Positions 1 through 10,163 of a stretch of 64,000 bases of DNA are shown here, one piece after another. The stretch is taken from the NCBI RefSeq assembly GCF_945957525.1, contig NZ_CAMFLA010000003.1, forward strand, positions 227,607 to 291,606. The letters are read 5' to 3'. Every line of letters begins with the position of its first letter. The stretch's first letter is position 1. The stretch comes from an uncultured Aquitalea sp. (GTDB taxonomy: Bacteria > Pseudomonadota > Gammaproteobacteria > Burkholderiales > Chromobacteriaceae). The notes under the pieces were generated by a model. The model was not told the origin of the DNA, made no database searches, and saw only the letters and a program-made list of their open reading frames with translations. The translations under genes were made by a program, and so were the position numbers.

Positions 1-91
1 CGGCGCCAAGCAGATCTTCGGTGCTGGCCAGCACTTCACGGACGTCTTCCAGCAGTTGTTCCTTTTCTTGGGTCAATGCAGCGTTCGACAT
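1..91 (-). CDS. DUF883/ElaB-YqjD family protein, N-terminal part (runs off the window)
   Basis: Only the first 30 residues lie in the window, beginning MSNAALTQEKEQLLEDVREV and continuing with an acidic amphipathic helix (LASTEDLLGA). This opening resembles the DUF883 (YqjD/ElaB) family, small proteins with a C-terminal membrane helix that in E. coli attach to ribosomes in stationary phase; the diagnostic C-terminus is outside the window. The ATG is preceded by AAGGAGA at good distance, which supports the start. Family call is by resemblance only. Confidence 0.6.
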   Translation of the reverse strand, partial: MSNAALTQEKEQLLEDVREVLASTEDLLGA

Positions 92-605
92 GTGGGTCTC
101 CTTGGTTCGGGTTGCTCAAAAATGAAGTGGGACCGGCCCAAGCAAGGGCCGGTTCCGCAAAACGGTCCTTTCACCGTATCAGCGGCCCGTAGGGGCGTCA
201 AATGATGAAGGTCGGCGGCTTGATCCAGGGGCAGGATTGCCGGAGACGCCGCGCCAGGATTCACGCATGGCGCGCCATGTGGTCGGCATGGAGTTGGAGC
301 GCTGCCGCATGGCATGTGGACTGGAACGGGGGAAGGGCGCTGCGCCCACAATGGCCATAGGGCCTTGCCCCGCTTGACTTTGCGCAAGAGAGGCAGGGGG
401 AGAGTCGCGAGTGTTGCATTGCGGCATCAGTCATGCGGTTTACATGTAATTTCATGCAAACAGAGCGGTAAACATACAAACTCGTACGTATACTCCGATA
501 GTTCGAACAGAAATTACTTAGACGTTTGGCCGAGTTCGCCACGCATGAGCGTTGCCGGTCCCGGCCCGGCGCCAAGCCTGACACACACCTCCCCCAAAAA
601 CCTAT
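92..605. other. Intergenic region upstream of the RND pump operon
   Basis: I find no convincing gene in these 514 bases. A hairpin at 132-153 (ACCGGCCC, six-base loop, GGGCCGGT) has no T run on the plus strand and a weak one on the minus strand, so its role is unclear. The AT-rich stretch from about 430 to 530 contrasts with its surroundings and holds the putative repressor dyad listed separately, so this is where the pump promoter should lie. Confidence 0.5.
472..494. promoter_or_regulatory. Putative AcrR/TtgR-type operator of the RND pump operon
   Basis: An imperfect dyad, with arms ACATACA and CGTATAC around eight bases, lies about 130 bases before the adaptor start. It resembles the known AcrR operator form (ACATACA...TGTATGT) and sits in an AT-rich island. 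The TetR-family gene at 6519 is the natural candidate to bind it. Binding is inferred, not shown. Confidence 0.45.
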
Positions 606-623
606 ATGAAGTGGAGTGCAGCC

Positions 624-1784
624 ATGCACATCAAGCAAGCCTCCCCCACCCTGCAGGCAGCGGCGGCCGTATTGCTGACCCTGACGCTCAGCAGTTGCGG
701 CCAGCAACAGGCCGGTGGCCAGCAGCAACAAGGGCCGGCCAAGGTCGGCGTGCTGACGCTGTCCGCGCAGGACACCGTGGTCAGCAAAGAATTGCCGGGC
801 CGGGTGTCGGCCTTCACCGTGGCCGACGTGCGGCCGCAGGTGGGCGGCATCATTCAGAAGCGCCTGTTTGCCGAAGGCTCGGAAGTGAAGGCCGGCCAGA
901 CGCTGTATCAGATCAATCCGGAAACCTATCGCGCAGCCTACCAGACCGCCGAGGCCGCACTGCAGAAAGCGCAGGCCACGCAGGTATCGGCCGAACTGAA
1001 AGCCAAGCGTTACGCCGAACTCATCCAGATAAAGGCCATCAGCAAGCAGGACAATGACGACGCCCAGGCCGCCTGGCTGCAGGCCAAGGCCGACGTGGCC
1101 TCCGCTAAGGCCGCGCTGGAAACCGCGCGTATCAATCTGTCCTACACCAGCATCACCGCCCCGGTGAGCGGCCGCATCGGCAAATCCAGCGTTACAGCCG
1201 GTGCGCTGGTTACCGCCAATCAGGCGGCGGCGCTGGCCACTATCCAGCAACTGAGCCCGGTGTATGTGGATCTGACCCAGTCCAGCGTGGACATGCTGCG
1301 CCTGCGCCGAGATTTTGCGTCCGGCGCGCTGCATGGGCAAAACGGCAAGGCCCGCGTGAAGCTGATTCTGGAAGATGGCAGCGAATACACCACGGCCGGC
1401 GAACTGGAGTTTTCCGATGTGACGGTGGACGCCGGTACCGGCATGGTGACCTTGCGCGCCGTGTTCCCCAATCCGCGCGCCGAGCTGTTGCCGGGCATGT
1501 TCGTGCGCGCCCGGCTGGAGCAGGGCGTGCGCAATCACGCCATCCTGGTGCCGCAGCAGGCCGTGTCGCGCAATCAGAAGGGCGAGCCCACTGTGATGGT
1601 GGTGGGGCCGGACAACAAGGCCGCGCTGCGCGTGATCAAGACCACCCAGACCGTGGGCAGCCGCTGGCTGGTGGATGGCGGCCTGGCCGCTGGCGACAAG
1701 GTGATTGTCGAGGGTCTGCAGAAGGTGCAGGACGGCATGCCGGTGAAGCCGGAGCCGTTGCAAGCCGCTTCCGCCGCCAAGTGA
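624..1784 (+). CDS. RND efflux pump periplasmic adaptor (membrane fusion lipoprotein)
   Basis: MexA/AcrA-type adaptor that links the inner-membrane RND pump to the outer-membrane channel. A signal peptide ends in a lipobox (LSSC, Cys about residue 25), followed by a Gln-rich linker, the barrel-sandwich hybrid (PQVGGIIQKRLFAEGSEVKAG), an Ala-rich coiled-coil hairpin around residues 110-170, then the second lipoyl half (SYTSITAPVSGRIG) and beta-barrel domain. About 386 residues is normal for the family. An in-frame ATG at 606 exists, but 624 has GGAG seven bases upstream and gives a better signal peptide. First gene of a three-gene pump operon; the next gene starts 15 bases after the stop. Confidence 0.93.
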   Translation: MHIKQASPTLQAAAAVLLTLTLSSCGQQQAGGQQQQGPAKVGVLTLSAQDTVVSKELPGRVSAFTVADVRPQVGGIIQKRLFAEGSEVKAGQTLYQINPETYRAAYQTAEAALQKAQATQVSAELKAKRYAELIQIKAISKQDNDDAQAAWLQAKADVASAKAALETARINLSYTSITAPVSGRIGKSSVTAGALVTANQAAALATIQQLSPVYVDLTQSSVDMLRLRRDFASGALHGQNGKARVKLILEDGSEYTTAGELEFSDVTVDAGTGMVTLRAVFPNPRAELLPGMFVRARLEQGVRNHAILVPQQAVSRNQKGEPTVMVVGPDNKAALRVIKTTQTVGSRWLVDGGLAAGDKVIVEGLQKVQDGMPVKPEPLQAASAAK

Positions 1785-1799
1785 TACGGGGATATGTGA

Positions 1800-4700
1800 A
1801 TGTCTAGATTCTTTATTGACCGGCCGATTTTCGCCTGGGTGATCGCCATCGTGATCATGCTGGCGGGCCTGCTGTCCATCCGGACGCTGCCCGTTTCGCA
1901 ATACCCGGCCATCGCGCCGCCGCAAGTGGCCATCAATGCCACCTATCCGGGCGCTTCCGCCAAGACGGTGGAAGACAGCGTGACACAGGTCATCGAGCAG
2001 AAGATGCAGGGCATCGACCATCTGCGCTATATGTCTTCCACCAGCGACGACAACGGCGCGGTTACCGTAACCCTGACTTTTGATGCGGGCACCAACCCGG
2101 ACATCGCGCAGGTGCAGGTGCAGAACAAGCTGCAATCGGCCATGTCCGTGCTGCCGACCACCGTGCAGCAGCAGGGCATTACCGTTACCAAGTCGGCGCG
2201 CAACTTCCTGATGGTGGTGGGCTTTGTTTCCGAAGACGGCAGCATGAACGGCACCGACCTCGGCGACTATGTGGCCAGCAATCTGCAGGACACCCTGAGC
2301 CGCGTCAGCGGCGTGGGCGAGGTGACGCTGTTCGGTTCGCAATACGCCATGCGCGTGTGGCTGGACCCGAACAAGCTGCACAGCTACAGCCTGACCACCT
2401 CTGACGTGACCAGCGCCATTTCCTCGCAAAACGCGCAAGTGTCGGCCGGGCAGTTGGGCGGCTTGCCAGCCAAGCCGGGTCAGCAGCTCAACGCCACCAT
2501 CGTGGCGCAAACCCGTCTGTCCAGCCCGGAGCAGTTCGGCAAGATCCTGTTGAAGGTGAACACGGACGGCTCTCGCGTGCTGCTGCGCGACGTGGCCCGC
2601 ATCGAGCTGGGCGCGGAAACCTACCGCACCAACGCGCTGTTCAATGGCAAGCCGGCTACCGGCGTGGCCATCAAACTGGCCAGCGGCGCCAATGCGCTGG
2701 ATACCGCGCAAGCGGTGCGCGACAAAGTGAAAGAACTGTCGGCCTACTTCCCCAAGGGCGTGAAGGCGGTCTACCCGTACGACACCACGCCGTTTGTGAA
2801 AATCTCCATTGAAGAAGTGGTGAAAACCCTGGTGGAGGCGGTGGGGCTGGTGTTCCTGGTGATGTATCTGTTTTTGCAGAACTTCCGAGCCACACTAATT
2901 CCCACCATTGCAGTGCCGGTGGTGCTACTGGGTACTTTCGGCGTGATGGCGGCCACTGGTTTTTCCATCAACACCCTCACCATGTTCGGCCTGGTGCTGG
3001 CCATCGGCCTCTTGGTGGATGACGCCATTGTGGTGGTGGAAAACGTGGAGCGGGTGATGGGCGAGGAGGGCTTGTCGCCGCGCGAGGCCACGCGCAAATC
3101 CATGGGCCAGATCACCGGCGCGCTGATCGGCATCGCGCTGGTGCTGTCGGCGGTATTTGTGCCGATGGCTTTCTTCGGCGGCTCTACCGGTGTGATTTAT
3201 CGCCAGTTTTCCATCACCGTAGTGTCTTCCATGGTGCTGTCGGTACTGGTGGCGCTTATCCTCACCCCGGCCTTGTGCGCCACGTTGCTCAAACCGGTGG
3301 AAAAGGGCCATGCGCATGGCCATGAGCACAGCGGTTTCTTCGGCCGCTTCAACCGCCTTTTCGACAGCAGCAGCGAACGCTATCAAGGCGTAGTGGGCCG
3401 CATGCTGAAAAAGACCGGCCGCTACATGGTGATCTATCTGGTGATCATCGCTGCGATGGCGGTGATGTTCATGCGCTTGCCCACGTCCTTCCTGCCGGAT
3501 GAGGACCAGGGCATTCTGTTTACCCAGGTGCAATTGCCGCCGGGCGCCTCGCGCGAGCGTACCGATGCCGTCTTGCAGCAGGTGCAGAAGCATTTCCTCA
3601 ACGACCCGGCGGTATCCTCGCTGTTCACCGTGTCCGGCTTTAGCTTTGCCGGCAGCGGCCAGAACATGGGTCTGGGTTTTGTGCAGCTCAAGCCCTGGGA
3701 CGAACGCAACCGGCCCGATCTCAGCGTGAAAGCCGTGGCCGGCCGCGCCATGGGCGCGTTCAGCCAGTTTCGCGACGCGATGGCCTTTGCCTTTGCGCCG
3801 CCAGCGGTGATGGAGCTGGGCAATGTGTCCGGTTTCGACCTGCAGTTGCAAGACCGTGCGGGCCTGGGGCACGACAAGCTGATGGCGGCGCGCAACCAGC
3901 TGCTGGGCATGGCGGCCAAGAACCCCAAACTGGTGGCGGTGCGCCCCAATGGCCTGAGCGACAACCCGCAGTTCAATTACGACGTGGACCATGAAAAAGC
4001 CAATGCGCTGGGCGTGGCCATCTCCGATGTGAACAACACCCTGTCCACCGCCATCGGTTCCTCTTACGTCAACGACTTCCTCGACCGCGGCCGGGTGAAG
4101 AAGGTGTACGTGCAGGGGGATGCGGACTACCGCATGTCGCCCGAAGACATGGGCAACTGGTATGTGCGCAACGCCACCGGCAACATGGTGCCGCTGTCCT
4201 CGTTGTCCAGTTCGCGCTGGAGTTACGGTTCGCCGCGCTTGGAACGCTATAACGGCCAGTCTTCGGTGGAAATCGTCGGTTCGCCGGCGCCGGGCGTCAG
4301 TACCGGCGTGGCCATGGCCGAGGTGGAAAAGCTGATTCAGCAATTGCCGGCGGGCATCGGCTACGAATGGACCGGCTTGTCCTATGAAGAACGTCTGTCC
4401 GGCTCGCAAGCGCCGGCGCTGTACGCCATTTCGCTGCTGATCGTCTTCCTTTGCCTGGCTGCACTGTACGAGAGCTGGTCCATCCCGTTCTCGGTGATGA
4501 TGGTGGTGCCGCTGGGCGTCATCGGCGCACTGATGGCGGCAGGCGTGCGCGGTCTGTCCAACGACGTGTACTTCCAGGTGGGTCTGTTGACCACCATCGG
4601 CCTGTCGGCGAAAAACGCCATTTTGATCGTGGAGTTCGCCAAGGAGCAGCAGGAGCACGGCATGGGCCTGATCGAAGCCACCATGGAAGCCGTGCGCATG

Positions 4701-4946
4701 CGCTTGCGTCCCATCCTGATGACCTCGATGGCTTTCATCCTCGGCATTCTGCCGCTGGTGATCGCCCATGGGGCGGGCTCCGGCAGCCAGAACGCCATTG
4801 GTACCGGCGTGATGGGCGGCATGATTTCCGCCACCGTGCTGGCCATTTTCCTGGTGCCCGTGTTCTTTGTGGTGATCCGCAGCCGCTTCCCGGCCAAGCC
4901 GGGCAAGAGCGCGCAGCCGCAAGCCGCCGTTTCGGAGGAGCTGTAA
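1800..4946 (+). CDS. RND multidrug efflux pump, HAE1 family (AcrB/MexB-like)
   Basis: A 1048-residue proton-driven drug exporter. The N-terminus [20 protein letters not shown] is characteristic of HAE1 pumps. Twelve membrane segments are expected: one at the N-terminus, two large periplasmic loops, and helix blocks near residues 340-560 and 870-1030. The proton-relay acidic pair is visible as [15 protein letters not shown] in transmembrane helix 4. The His-rich HGHEHS in the central cytoplasmic linker is unremarkable. The ATG follows GGGGATATGTGA. The stop overlaps the start of the channel gene by one base, consistent with co-translation. Substrates cannot be read from sequence. Confidence 0.96.
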   Translation: MSRFFIDRPIFAWVIAIVIMLAGLLSIRTLPVSQYPAIAPPQVAINATYPGASAKTVEDSVTQVIEQKMQGIDHLRYMSSTSDDNGAVTVTLTFDAGTNPDIAQVQVQNKLQSAMSVLPTTVQQQGITVTKSARNFLMVVGFVSEDGSMNGTDLGDYVASNLQDTLSRVSGVGEVTLFGSQYAMRVWLDPNKLHSYSLTTSDVTSAISSQNAQVSAGQLGGLPAKPGQQLNATIVAQTRLSSPEQFGKILLKVNTDGSRVLLRDVARIELGAETYRTNALFNGKPATGVAIKLASGANALDTAQAVRDKVKELSAYFPKGVKAVYPYDTTPFVKISIEEVVKTLVEAVGLVFLVMYLFLQNFRATLIPTIAVPVVLLGTFGVMAATGFSINTLTMFGLVLAIGLLVDDAIVVVENVERVMGEEGLSPREATRKSMGQITGALIGIALVLSAVFVPMAFFGGSTGVIYRQFSITVVSSMVLSVLVALILTPALCATLLKPVEKGHAHGHEHSGFFGRFNRLFDSSSERYQGVVGRMLKKTGRYMVIYLVIIAAMAVMFMRLPTSFLPDEDQGILFTQVQLPPGASRERTDAVLQQVQKHFLNDPAVSSLFTVSGFSFAGSGQNMGLGFVQLKPWDERNRPDLSVKAVAGRAMGAFSQFRDAMAFAFAPPAVMELGNVSGFDLQLQDRAGLGHDKLMAARNQLLGMAAKNPKLVAVRPNGLSDNPQFNYDVDHEKANALGVAISDVNNTLSTAIGSSYVNDFLDRGRVKKVYVQGDADYRMSPEDMGNWYVRNATGNMVPLSSLSSSRWSYGSPRLERYNGQSSVEIVGSPAPGVSTGVAMAEVEKLIQQLPAGIGYEWTGLSYEERLSGSQAPALYAISLLIVFLCLAALYESWSIPFSVMMVVPLGVIGALMAAGVRGLSNDVYFQVGLLTTIGLSAKNAILIVEFAKEQQEHGMGLIEATMEAVRMRLRPILMTSMAFILGILPLVIAHGAGSGSQNAIGTGVMGGMISATVLAIFLVPVFFVVIRSRFPAKPGKSAQPQAAVSEEL

Positions 4947-6394
4947 TGTCCGTATTCACCAAACTGTGTCTGGCCGGGGCCGTGTCGGCGGCGTTGTCCG
5001 CCTGCTCGCTGATCCCCGCCTACCAGCGTCCCGCCGCGCCGGTGGCGGCGCAGTGGCCAAGCGGCGAGGCCTATCAGGGTTTGCCGAAGGCCGAAGGCAA
5101 AGCCGCGGCCGATATCGGCTGGGAAGCATTTTTCGTCGATGACAAAATGCGTCGGCTGATCCGGCTGGCGTTGGAAAACAACCGCGACCTGCGCGTGGCG
5201 GCGCTCAATATCGAGTCTGCCCGCGCGCAGTATCAGATCCAGCGCGCCAGCCTGTTCCCTTCGGTCAACGCCAGCGTGTCCGGCAGCAGCCAGCGGGTAT
5301 CCGGCGCCGCCAACGGCACCGGCCAGGCCAGCATAAGCCACAGCTATAGCGCCGGCCTGGGTTTCAGCGCATACGAACTGGATCTGTTCGGTCGCCTCTC
5401 CAGCTTGAAGTCGCAGGCGCTGGAGAATTATTTCAGCCTGGAAGAAACCCGCCGCGGCACGCAGATCACGCTGGTGGCGGAAGTGGCCAACGCCTGGCTG
5501 ACCCTGCTGGCGGATAGCGAACGCCTGCAAGTGTCCCGGGCCACGCTGAGCTCGCAGCAGGAAACATTGGCGCTGACCCAGCGCAAGCTGGACATCGGCG
5601 CGGCCACCGCGCTGGACGTGAGCGAAGCGGAGACGCTGGTACAATCCGCCCGCGCCGAGGCAGCCAGTTACACCGCGCAAGTGGCGCAGGATGAAAACGC
5701 ACTGGCCTTGCTCTTGGGTGGGCCGCTGCCGGCCGATTTGCAGAAAGGCGCCACGCTGGAAGGGCAGGCCCGTCTGGCTGATGTGCCCAGCGGCTTGCCG
5801 TCCGATTTGCTGGAGCGCCGCCCGGACATCCTGGCGGCCGAACACAGCCTGAAAGCCGCCAATGCCAATATCGGCGCGGCCCGGGCCAGGTTCTTTCCCA
5901 GCATCAGCCTGACTGCCAGCGCGGGCTCCGCCAGCAAGGACCTGACCGAGTTGTTCAAGGCCGGCTCCGGCAGTTGGAGCTTCAGCCCGTCGGTGAACCT
6001 GCCCATCTTCAACGCCGGCAGCCTCAGCGCCAATCTGGACGCGGCCAAGGTGGCAAAGGACATCTCGGTGGCGCAGTACGAAAAATCGGTACAGACCGCC
6101 TTCCGCGAAGTGGCGGACGCGCTGGCCGTGCGCGGCACCATCGACACCCAGTTGCAAGCGCAACAGGCCCTGGTGGCGTCCAGCGAAACCAGCGTCAAAC
6201 TGTCTGAAGCGCGCTACCGCGTGGGGGTGGACAGCTACCTGTCGCTGCTCACCGCGCAGCGCAGCCTGTATTCCGCCCGGCAGAGCCTGATTGCCGCGCG
6301 GCTGAGCCAGGCGGCCAACCGGGTAACGCTGTACAAGGTGCTGGGCGGTGGTTGGCAGCCGTTGCAACAAGACGCTGCGAAGACGGCGGGTTGA
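4946..6394 (+). CDS. Outer-membrane efflux channel lipoprotein (OprM/NodT family)
   Basis: A 482-residue TolC-like channel that completes the tripartite pump. A lipoprotein signal ends in LSAC (Cys about residue 20). Two internally related halves carry the long helices typical of the family: residues 60-250 and 270-470, with LPSDLLERRPDILAAEHSLKAANA marking the second repeat. The start ATG overlaps the preceding TAA, and GGAGGAG lies just upstream, so I chose it over upstream in-frame codons inside the pump gene. Together with the two preceding genes it forms an operon probably repressed by the downstream TetR-family protein. Confidence 0.94.
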   Translation: MSVFTKLCLAGAVSAALSACSLIPAYQRPAAPVAAQWPSGEAYQGLPKAEGKAAADIGWEAFFVDDKMRRLIRLALENNRDLRVAALNIESARAQYQIQRASLFPSVNASVSGSSQRVSGAANGTGQASISHSYSAGLGFSAYELDLFGRLSSLKSQALENYFSLEETRRGTQITLVAEVANAWLTLLADSERLQVSRATLSSQQETLALTQRKLDIGAATALDVSEAETLVQSARAEAASYTAQVAQDENALALLLGGPLPADLQKGATLEGQARLADVPSGLPSDLLERRPDILAAEHSLKAANANIGAARARFFPSISLTASAGSASKDLTELFKAGSGSWSFSPSVNLPIFNAGSLSANLDAAKVAKDISVAQYEKSVQTAFREVADALAVRGTIDTQLQAQQALVASSETSVKLSEARYRVGVDSYLSLLTAQRSLYSARQSLIAARLSQAANRVTLYKVLGGGWQPLQQDAAKTAG

Positions 6395-6473
6395 TCGGCG
6401 TCGCTGATTGATACCGGGCGCAACCGGGCCGGCAGAGCCCGGCGTTCGCCCAAGGCAAGTGATGACAACGGAC

Positions 6474-6500
6474 ACGGTCCGGGCCAGTGGCCCGGACCGT
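6474..6500 (+). terminator. Perfect 12-bp hairpin between the efflux operon and its regulator
   Basis: ACGGTCCGGGCC and GGCCCGGACCGT flank a three-base loop (AGT), a fully paired and very GC-rich stem. It lies 80 bases after the channel stop and 19 bases before the regulator start. The following bases are ATTTCC rather than a T run, so it is not a classical intrinsic terminator. It may stabilise the upstream mRNA end or attenuate read-through into the regulator. Confidence 0.45.
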
Positions 6501-6518
6501 ATTTCCATGGTGGAGAGT

Positions 6519-7166
6519 ATGGCTCGCAAGACCAAAGAAGAAGCGGAAAAAACCCGCTGCCAATTGCTGGACGCCGCCGAGCAGTTGTTCTGGGAGCGCG
6601 GCGTGATCCGCACCTCGCTGGAAGACATCGCCCGGCACGCCGGCTTGACGCGCGGCGCGCTCTACTGGCACTTCGACAACAAGGTCGACCTGTTCAACGG
6701 CATGTGCGACCGGGCGTTTCCCCCGTTCGAACACATGATGGCGGAGCTGATGAACCCCGCCTGCACGCCCGGCCTCAACCCGGCGCAGCGCCTGTGGCGG
6801 CACAGCAATGGCGTGCTGAGGCTGGTGATGGACGAACCACGCATCGCGCGCGTCATCGGCATCATCAACCTGCGTTGCGAGTACGTGGGCGAGATGGAGC
6901 AGTCGCACGTGATGGATCGCTGCTGGCTGCAGGAAAAGCTCGGCAATATGCGGCAAGTGCTGGCGGAGGCCGACTCGGCCGGCCTGTTGCGCCCGGAAGT
7001 GGACCCGGTCAGCGCGGCGGCTTCGCTGCACGCCATGATTTTCGGCCTGATCTGTAACTGGCTGTTCAACCCGGACGTGTACGACCTGTCCTGTTGCCCT
7101 GAAAAATTCCTCACGCCCTTCTTTGTGGGGCTGTTTCTGCAAGACAGCTGGCTTCCGCCGCGCTGA
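6519..7166 (+). CDS. TetR/AcrR-family repressor, likely regulator of the adjacent RND pump
   Basis: About 215 residues. The N-terminus MARKTKEEAEKTRCQLLDAA matches AcrR/TtgR/MexR-type local pump repressors. The helix-turn-helix is residues 30-55 (TSLEDIARHAGLTRGALYWHF), and the C-terminal ligand domain has the AcrR-like VGIINLRCEYVGEM segment. The chosen ATG gives the usual family N-terminus; upstream in-frame ATGs (6408, 6462, 6507) would add non-conserved sequence. It lies downstream of and co-oriented with the pump, whereas acrR is usually divergent, so repression would act on the dyad at 472-494. The regulatory target is inferred from family and position. Confidence 0.88.
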   Translation: MARKTKEEAEKTRCQLLDAAEQLFWERGVIRTSLEDIARHAGLTRGALYWHFDNKVDLFNGMCDRAFPPFEHMMAELMNPACTPGLNPAQRLWRHSNGVLRLVMDEPRIARVIGIINLRCEYVGEMEQSHVMDRCWLQEKLGNMRQVLAEADSAGLLRPEVDPVSAAASLHAMIFGLICNWLFNPDVYDLSCCPEKFLTPFFVGLFLQDSWLPPR

Positions 7167-7295
7167 GTCCGTGGTGGGCCACATGGCCGGCAGTGGCGCT
7201 GGCGCGCGCATCGGCGCCGGCTGGGCGGCTTGGAGCACTATACGCGCGGGCTGGGGGTGTGGAACGCTTCGGCCAACGTTGTTGCAGGATGGGCG

Positions 7296-8510
7296 CTAGT
7301 GGCAGAAGGCCGCGTTGGGATTAGCCGCCACCCGCGCGCGATGCCGGCCTTCCACTTTGGCCTGGTAGAGCATGCGGTCGCAGCAGTTGAGCAGAGCATC
7401 TGCATCGGCAAGGCCAGGCAGGGAGGATAGCGCGGCGCCGATGCTGATGGTGACGCGGCCCAGTTGGTCCGGGCGGTGATCGTGCGCCAGCGGCAAGTGG
7501 CCCACCTGTTCCACCAGCCGTGCCGCCACGTGGTTCAGGTCTTGCTGGTCCGTCACTTGCAGCAGGATGGCGAATTCCTCGCCGCCGTAGCGGAAGCACA
7601 TGGCCTGCCCGCTGCGCAGGCTGCCGGACAGGCTGGCGGCCACGGCGGCCAGGCAGTGGTCGCCAGCCTGATGGCCGTAGTGATCGTTATACGGTTTGAA
7701 GTAGTCGATGTCGGCCAGCAGCAGGGCGAAAGGGCGGCCGTGGCTGCGCATCAGCGCCCAGTATTCCTGCAACTGGCTATCGAATGAACGGCGGTTGCCG
7801 ATGCGGGTGAGGGCGTCGGTGGTGGCCAGCAATTCCAGTTTGTGGTTGAGCGCGGACAGTTCCTTCTTGCGCCGGTTGTCTGCTTGCGAGGCGAGAAAAC
7901 CGCGCCGCACATTGGAAATATTGGTCCAGCTGATGAAGAAGCAAAACAGCAGCACCGGCAGATACACCAGCGCGAACACCAGCAGCGGCTGCGAATCGTG
8001 CGGGTTCATCAGGGCCAGGTTGACCATGATCACCGCGCTGATGGCCAGAGAGTGGAACACCGCACCGCGGAAGCTTACACGCATGCCCATGTTGACGAAC
8101 ACCACGAAGATGATGGACGCGTAGAGAAAGGTGGGCACCGCCGGTGAATGGCTGCGCTTGAGCAGCTCGAACCAGGCCACGCTGGCAATGATGTCGTGGA
8201 TGGGCATCAGCTGGTCTTTCAGCAGGATGCTGGCCGGGCTGTGGCGGCGAAATACCAGCCAGATGTCGATGCAGGCGACGCCCAGCAATACGGCCCGCAC
8301 GCACAGCGAGGCCCAGGCCATGTCGGGGATCAGCAGGGCGTCGGCGATGACGTAGGAGAAAAACGCCAGCGCGCCAATGAGGTTCACCGCCAGCAGGAAG
8401 CGTCCGTGATAACGCCGCACATAGGTCTCGAAAGCAGGCCACTGCTCGCGGGGTATGTCTACCCGCCATTTGCCTTCGGGCAACAGGCGGCGCTTCAGGT
8501 CTTTGATCAT
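7296..8510 (-). CDS. Membrane-bound diguanylate cyclase (GGDEF domain)
   Basis: A 404-residue protein predicted to make cyclic di-GMP. The N-terminal 200 residues hold about six hydrophobic segments (for example LAVNLIGALAFFSYVIADAL) with a conserved amphipathic start, so the sensor is a membrane domain of unknown ligand. After a short coiled segment (ELSALNHKLELLATTDALTR) comes the GGDEF domain with DALTRIGNRRSFD, DIDYFKPYNDHYGHQAGD and the active-site motif RYGGEEF near residue 305. The product-inhibition site (RxxD five residues before GGEEF) reads RSGQ, so allosteric feedback is probably absent. It stands alone between the efflux regulator and the CoA-transferase genes. Confidence 0.93.
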   Translation of the reverse strand: MIKDLKRRLLPEGKWRVDIPREQWPAFETYVRRYHGRFLLAVNLIGALAFFSYVIADALLIPDMAWASLCVRAVLLGVACIDIWLVFRRHSPASILLKDQLMPIHDIIASVAWFELLKRSHSPAVPTFLYASIIFVVFVNMGMRVSFRGAVFHSLAISAVIMVNLALMNPHDSQPLLVFALVYLPVLLFCFFISWTNISNVRRGFLASQADNRRKKELSALNHKLELLATTDALTRIGNRRSFDSQLQEYWALMRSHGRPFALLLADIDYFKPYNDHYGHQAGDHCLAAVAASLSGSLRSGQAMCFRYGGEEFAILLQVTDQQDLNHVAARLVEQVGHLPLAHDHRPDQLGRVTISIGAALSSLPGLADADALLNCCDRMLYQAKVEGRHRARVAANPNAAFCH

Positions 8511-8617
8511 GAAAACGGCTGGCCAACTGGGGATGGCCCGAGTGTATGCCAGCCGTCATGACGCGTCCATACTGGTTTGAATTAAAACTAAATGGTGCTC
8601 AGGCGTGTTGCTTGCGC

Positions 8618-9289
<672 letters not shown>

Positions 9290-9290
9290 G

Positions 9291-9998
9291 TCATGCCTCC
9301 TTGGCGGCGCGCACGGTGCGCTGTTCGATGCGTTTTTCGGGTTGGCTGTTCACTACCAGGCGATGCACGAAGATGCCGGGGGTATGGATGGCGTCCGGGT
9401 CCAGCTCGCCGTTTTCCACGATTTCCTCCACTTCCGCCACCGTGATGCGGCCGGCCATGGCCACATTGGGGTTGAAGTTGCGCGCGGTGCGGCGGTACAC
9501 CAGATTGCCGGCACGGTCCGCCTTCCAGGCTTTTACCAGCGAGATGTCCGCTGTCAGCGCTTGCTCGAGGATGTGCGGATGACCGTTGAATTCGCGCACT
9601 TCCTTGCCTTCGGCAATCACCGTGCCGTAGCCGGTGCGGGTGAAGAAGGCCGGAATGCCGCTGCCGCCAGCGCGCAGTTTTTCCGCCAGCGTGCCTTGCG
9701 GGGTAAATTCCAGCTCCAGCTCGCCGCTCAGGTACTGGCGCTCAAATTCTTTGTTCTCGCCCACATAGGACGACACCATCTTGCGGATCTGGCGGGTTTC
9801 CAGCAGTTGGCCCAGGCCGAAGCCGTCCACGCCGGCATTGTTGGAAATAGCGGTCAGATTGTTCACGCCGCTGTCGCGCAGCGCGCCGATCAGCGCTTCG
9901 GGAATGCCGCACAGGCCAAAGCCGCCCACAGCGACGGTCTGGCCGTTGGCCACGATATCCAGCAGCGCGCTGTGTGCGTCCGGGTAAAGCTTGTTCAT
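9291..9998 (-). CDS. scoA: 3-oxoacid CoA-transferase subunit A
   Basis: Alpha subunit (235 residues). The glycine-rich CoA-binding motif [13 protein letters not shown] is near residue 25, followed by the family blocks [12 protein letters not shown] and [16 protein letters not shown]. The initiation region has AGGAGAAACCC before ATG. It sits between the 3-hydroxybutyrate dehydrogenase gene (165-base gap, no obvious terminator) and subunit B. With the dehydrogenase it would convert 3-hydroxybutyrate to acetoacetate and then acetoacetyl-CoA for thiolysis. Confidence 0.93.
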   Translation of the reverse strand: MNKLYPDAHSALLDIVANGQTVAVGGFGLCGIPEALIGALRDSGVNNLTAISNNAGVDGFGLGQLLETRQIRKMVSSYVGENKEFERQYLSGELELEFTPQGTLAEKLRAGGSGIPAFFTRTGYGTVIAEGKEVREFNGHPHILEQALTADISLVKAWKADRAGNLVYRRTARNFNPNVAMAGRITVAEVEEIVENGELDPDAIHTPGIFVHRLVVNSQPEKRIEQRTVRAAKEA

Positions 9999-10163
9999 CG
10001 GGTTTCTCCTTCGGAATCTGTCTGCCGCCGGTCCGGGCGGCTAGTGCTTGGCGACGCCAAGGGCGGCCGGCAAAACCTTATGCATACCCTGAGCCAAGGC
10101 GCCGACGCTGGCAGTTGTGAAGCGCGGCGGGAAGGCGCAAGGCCGGATCAGGGCGCGCGGGCC

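Noticed and set aside
132..153. Hairpin as terminator
   Set aside because: It lies upstream of the minus-strand gene at the window edge, not after a gene, and has no proper T run on either strand. I leave it as an unexplained hairpin.
261..2711. Very long minus-strand open frame opposite the efflux genes (816 codons)
   Set aside because: It runs antisense to two unmistakable pump genes, is His/Arg/Gln-rich and matches no family. Long antisense frames are expected in GC-rich DNA with strong codon bias. The same applies to the frames opposite the pump gene, the CoA-transferase, cioA, guaA, eno and pyrG.
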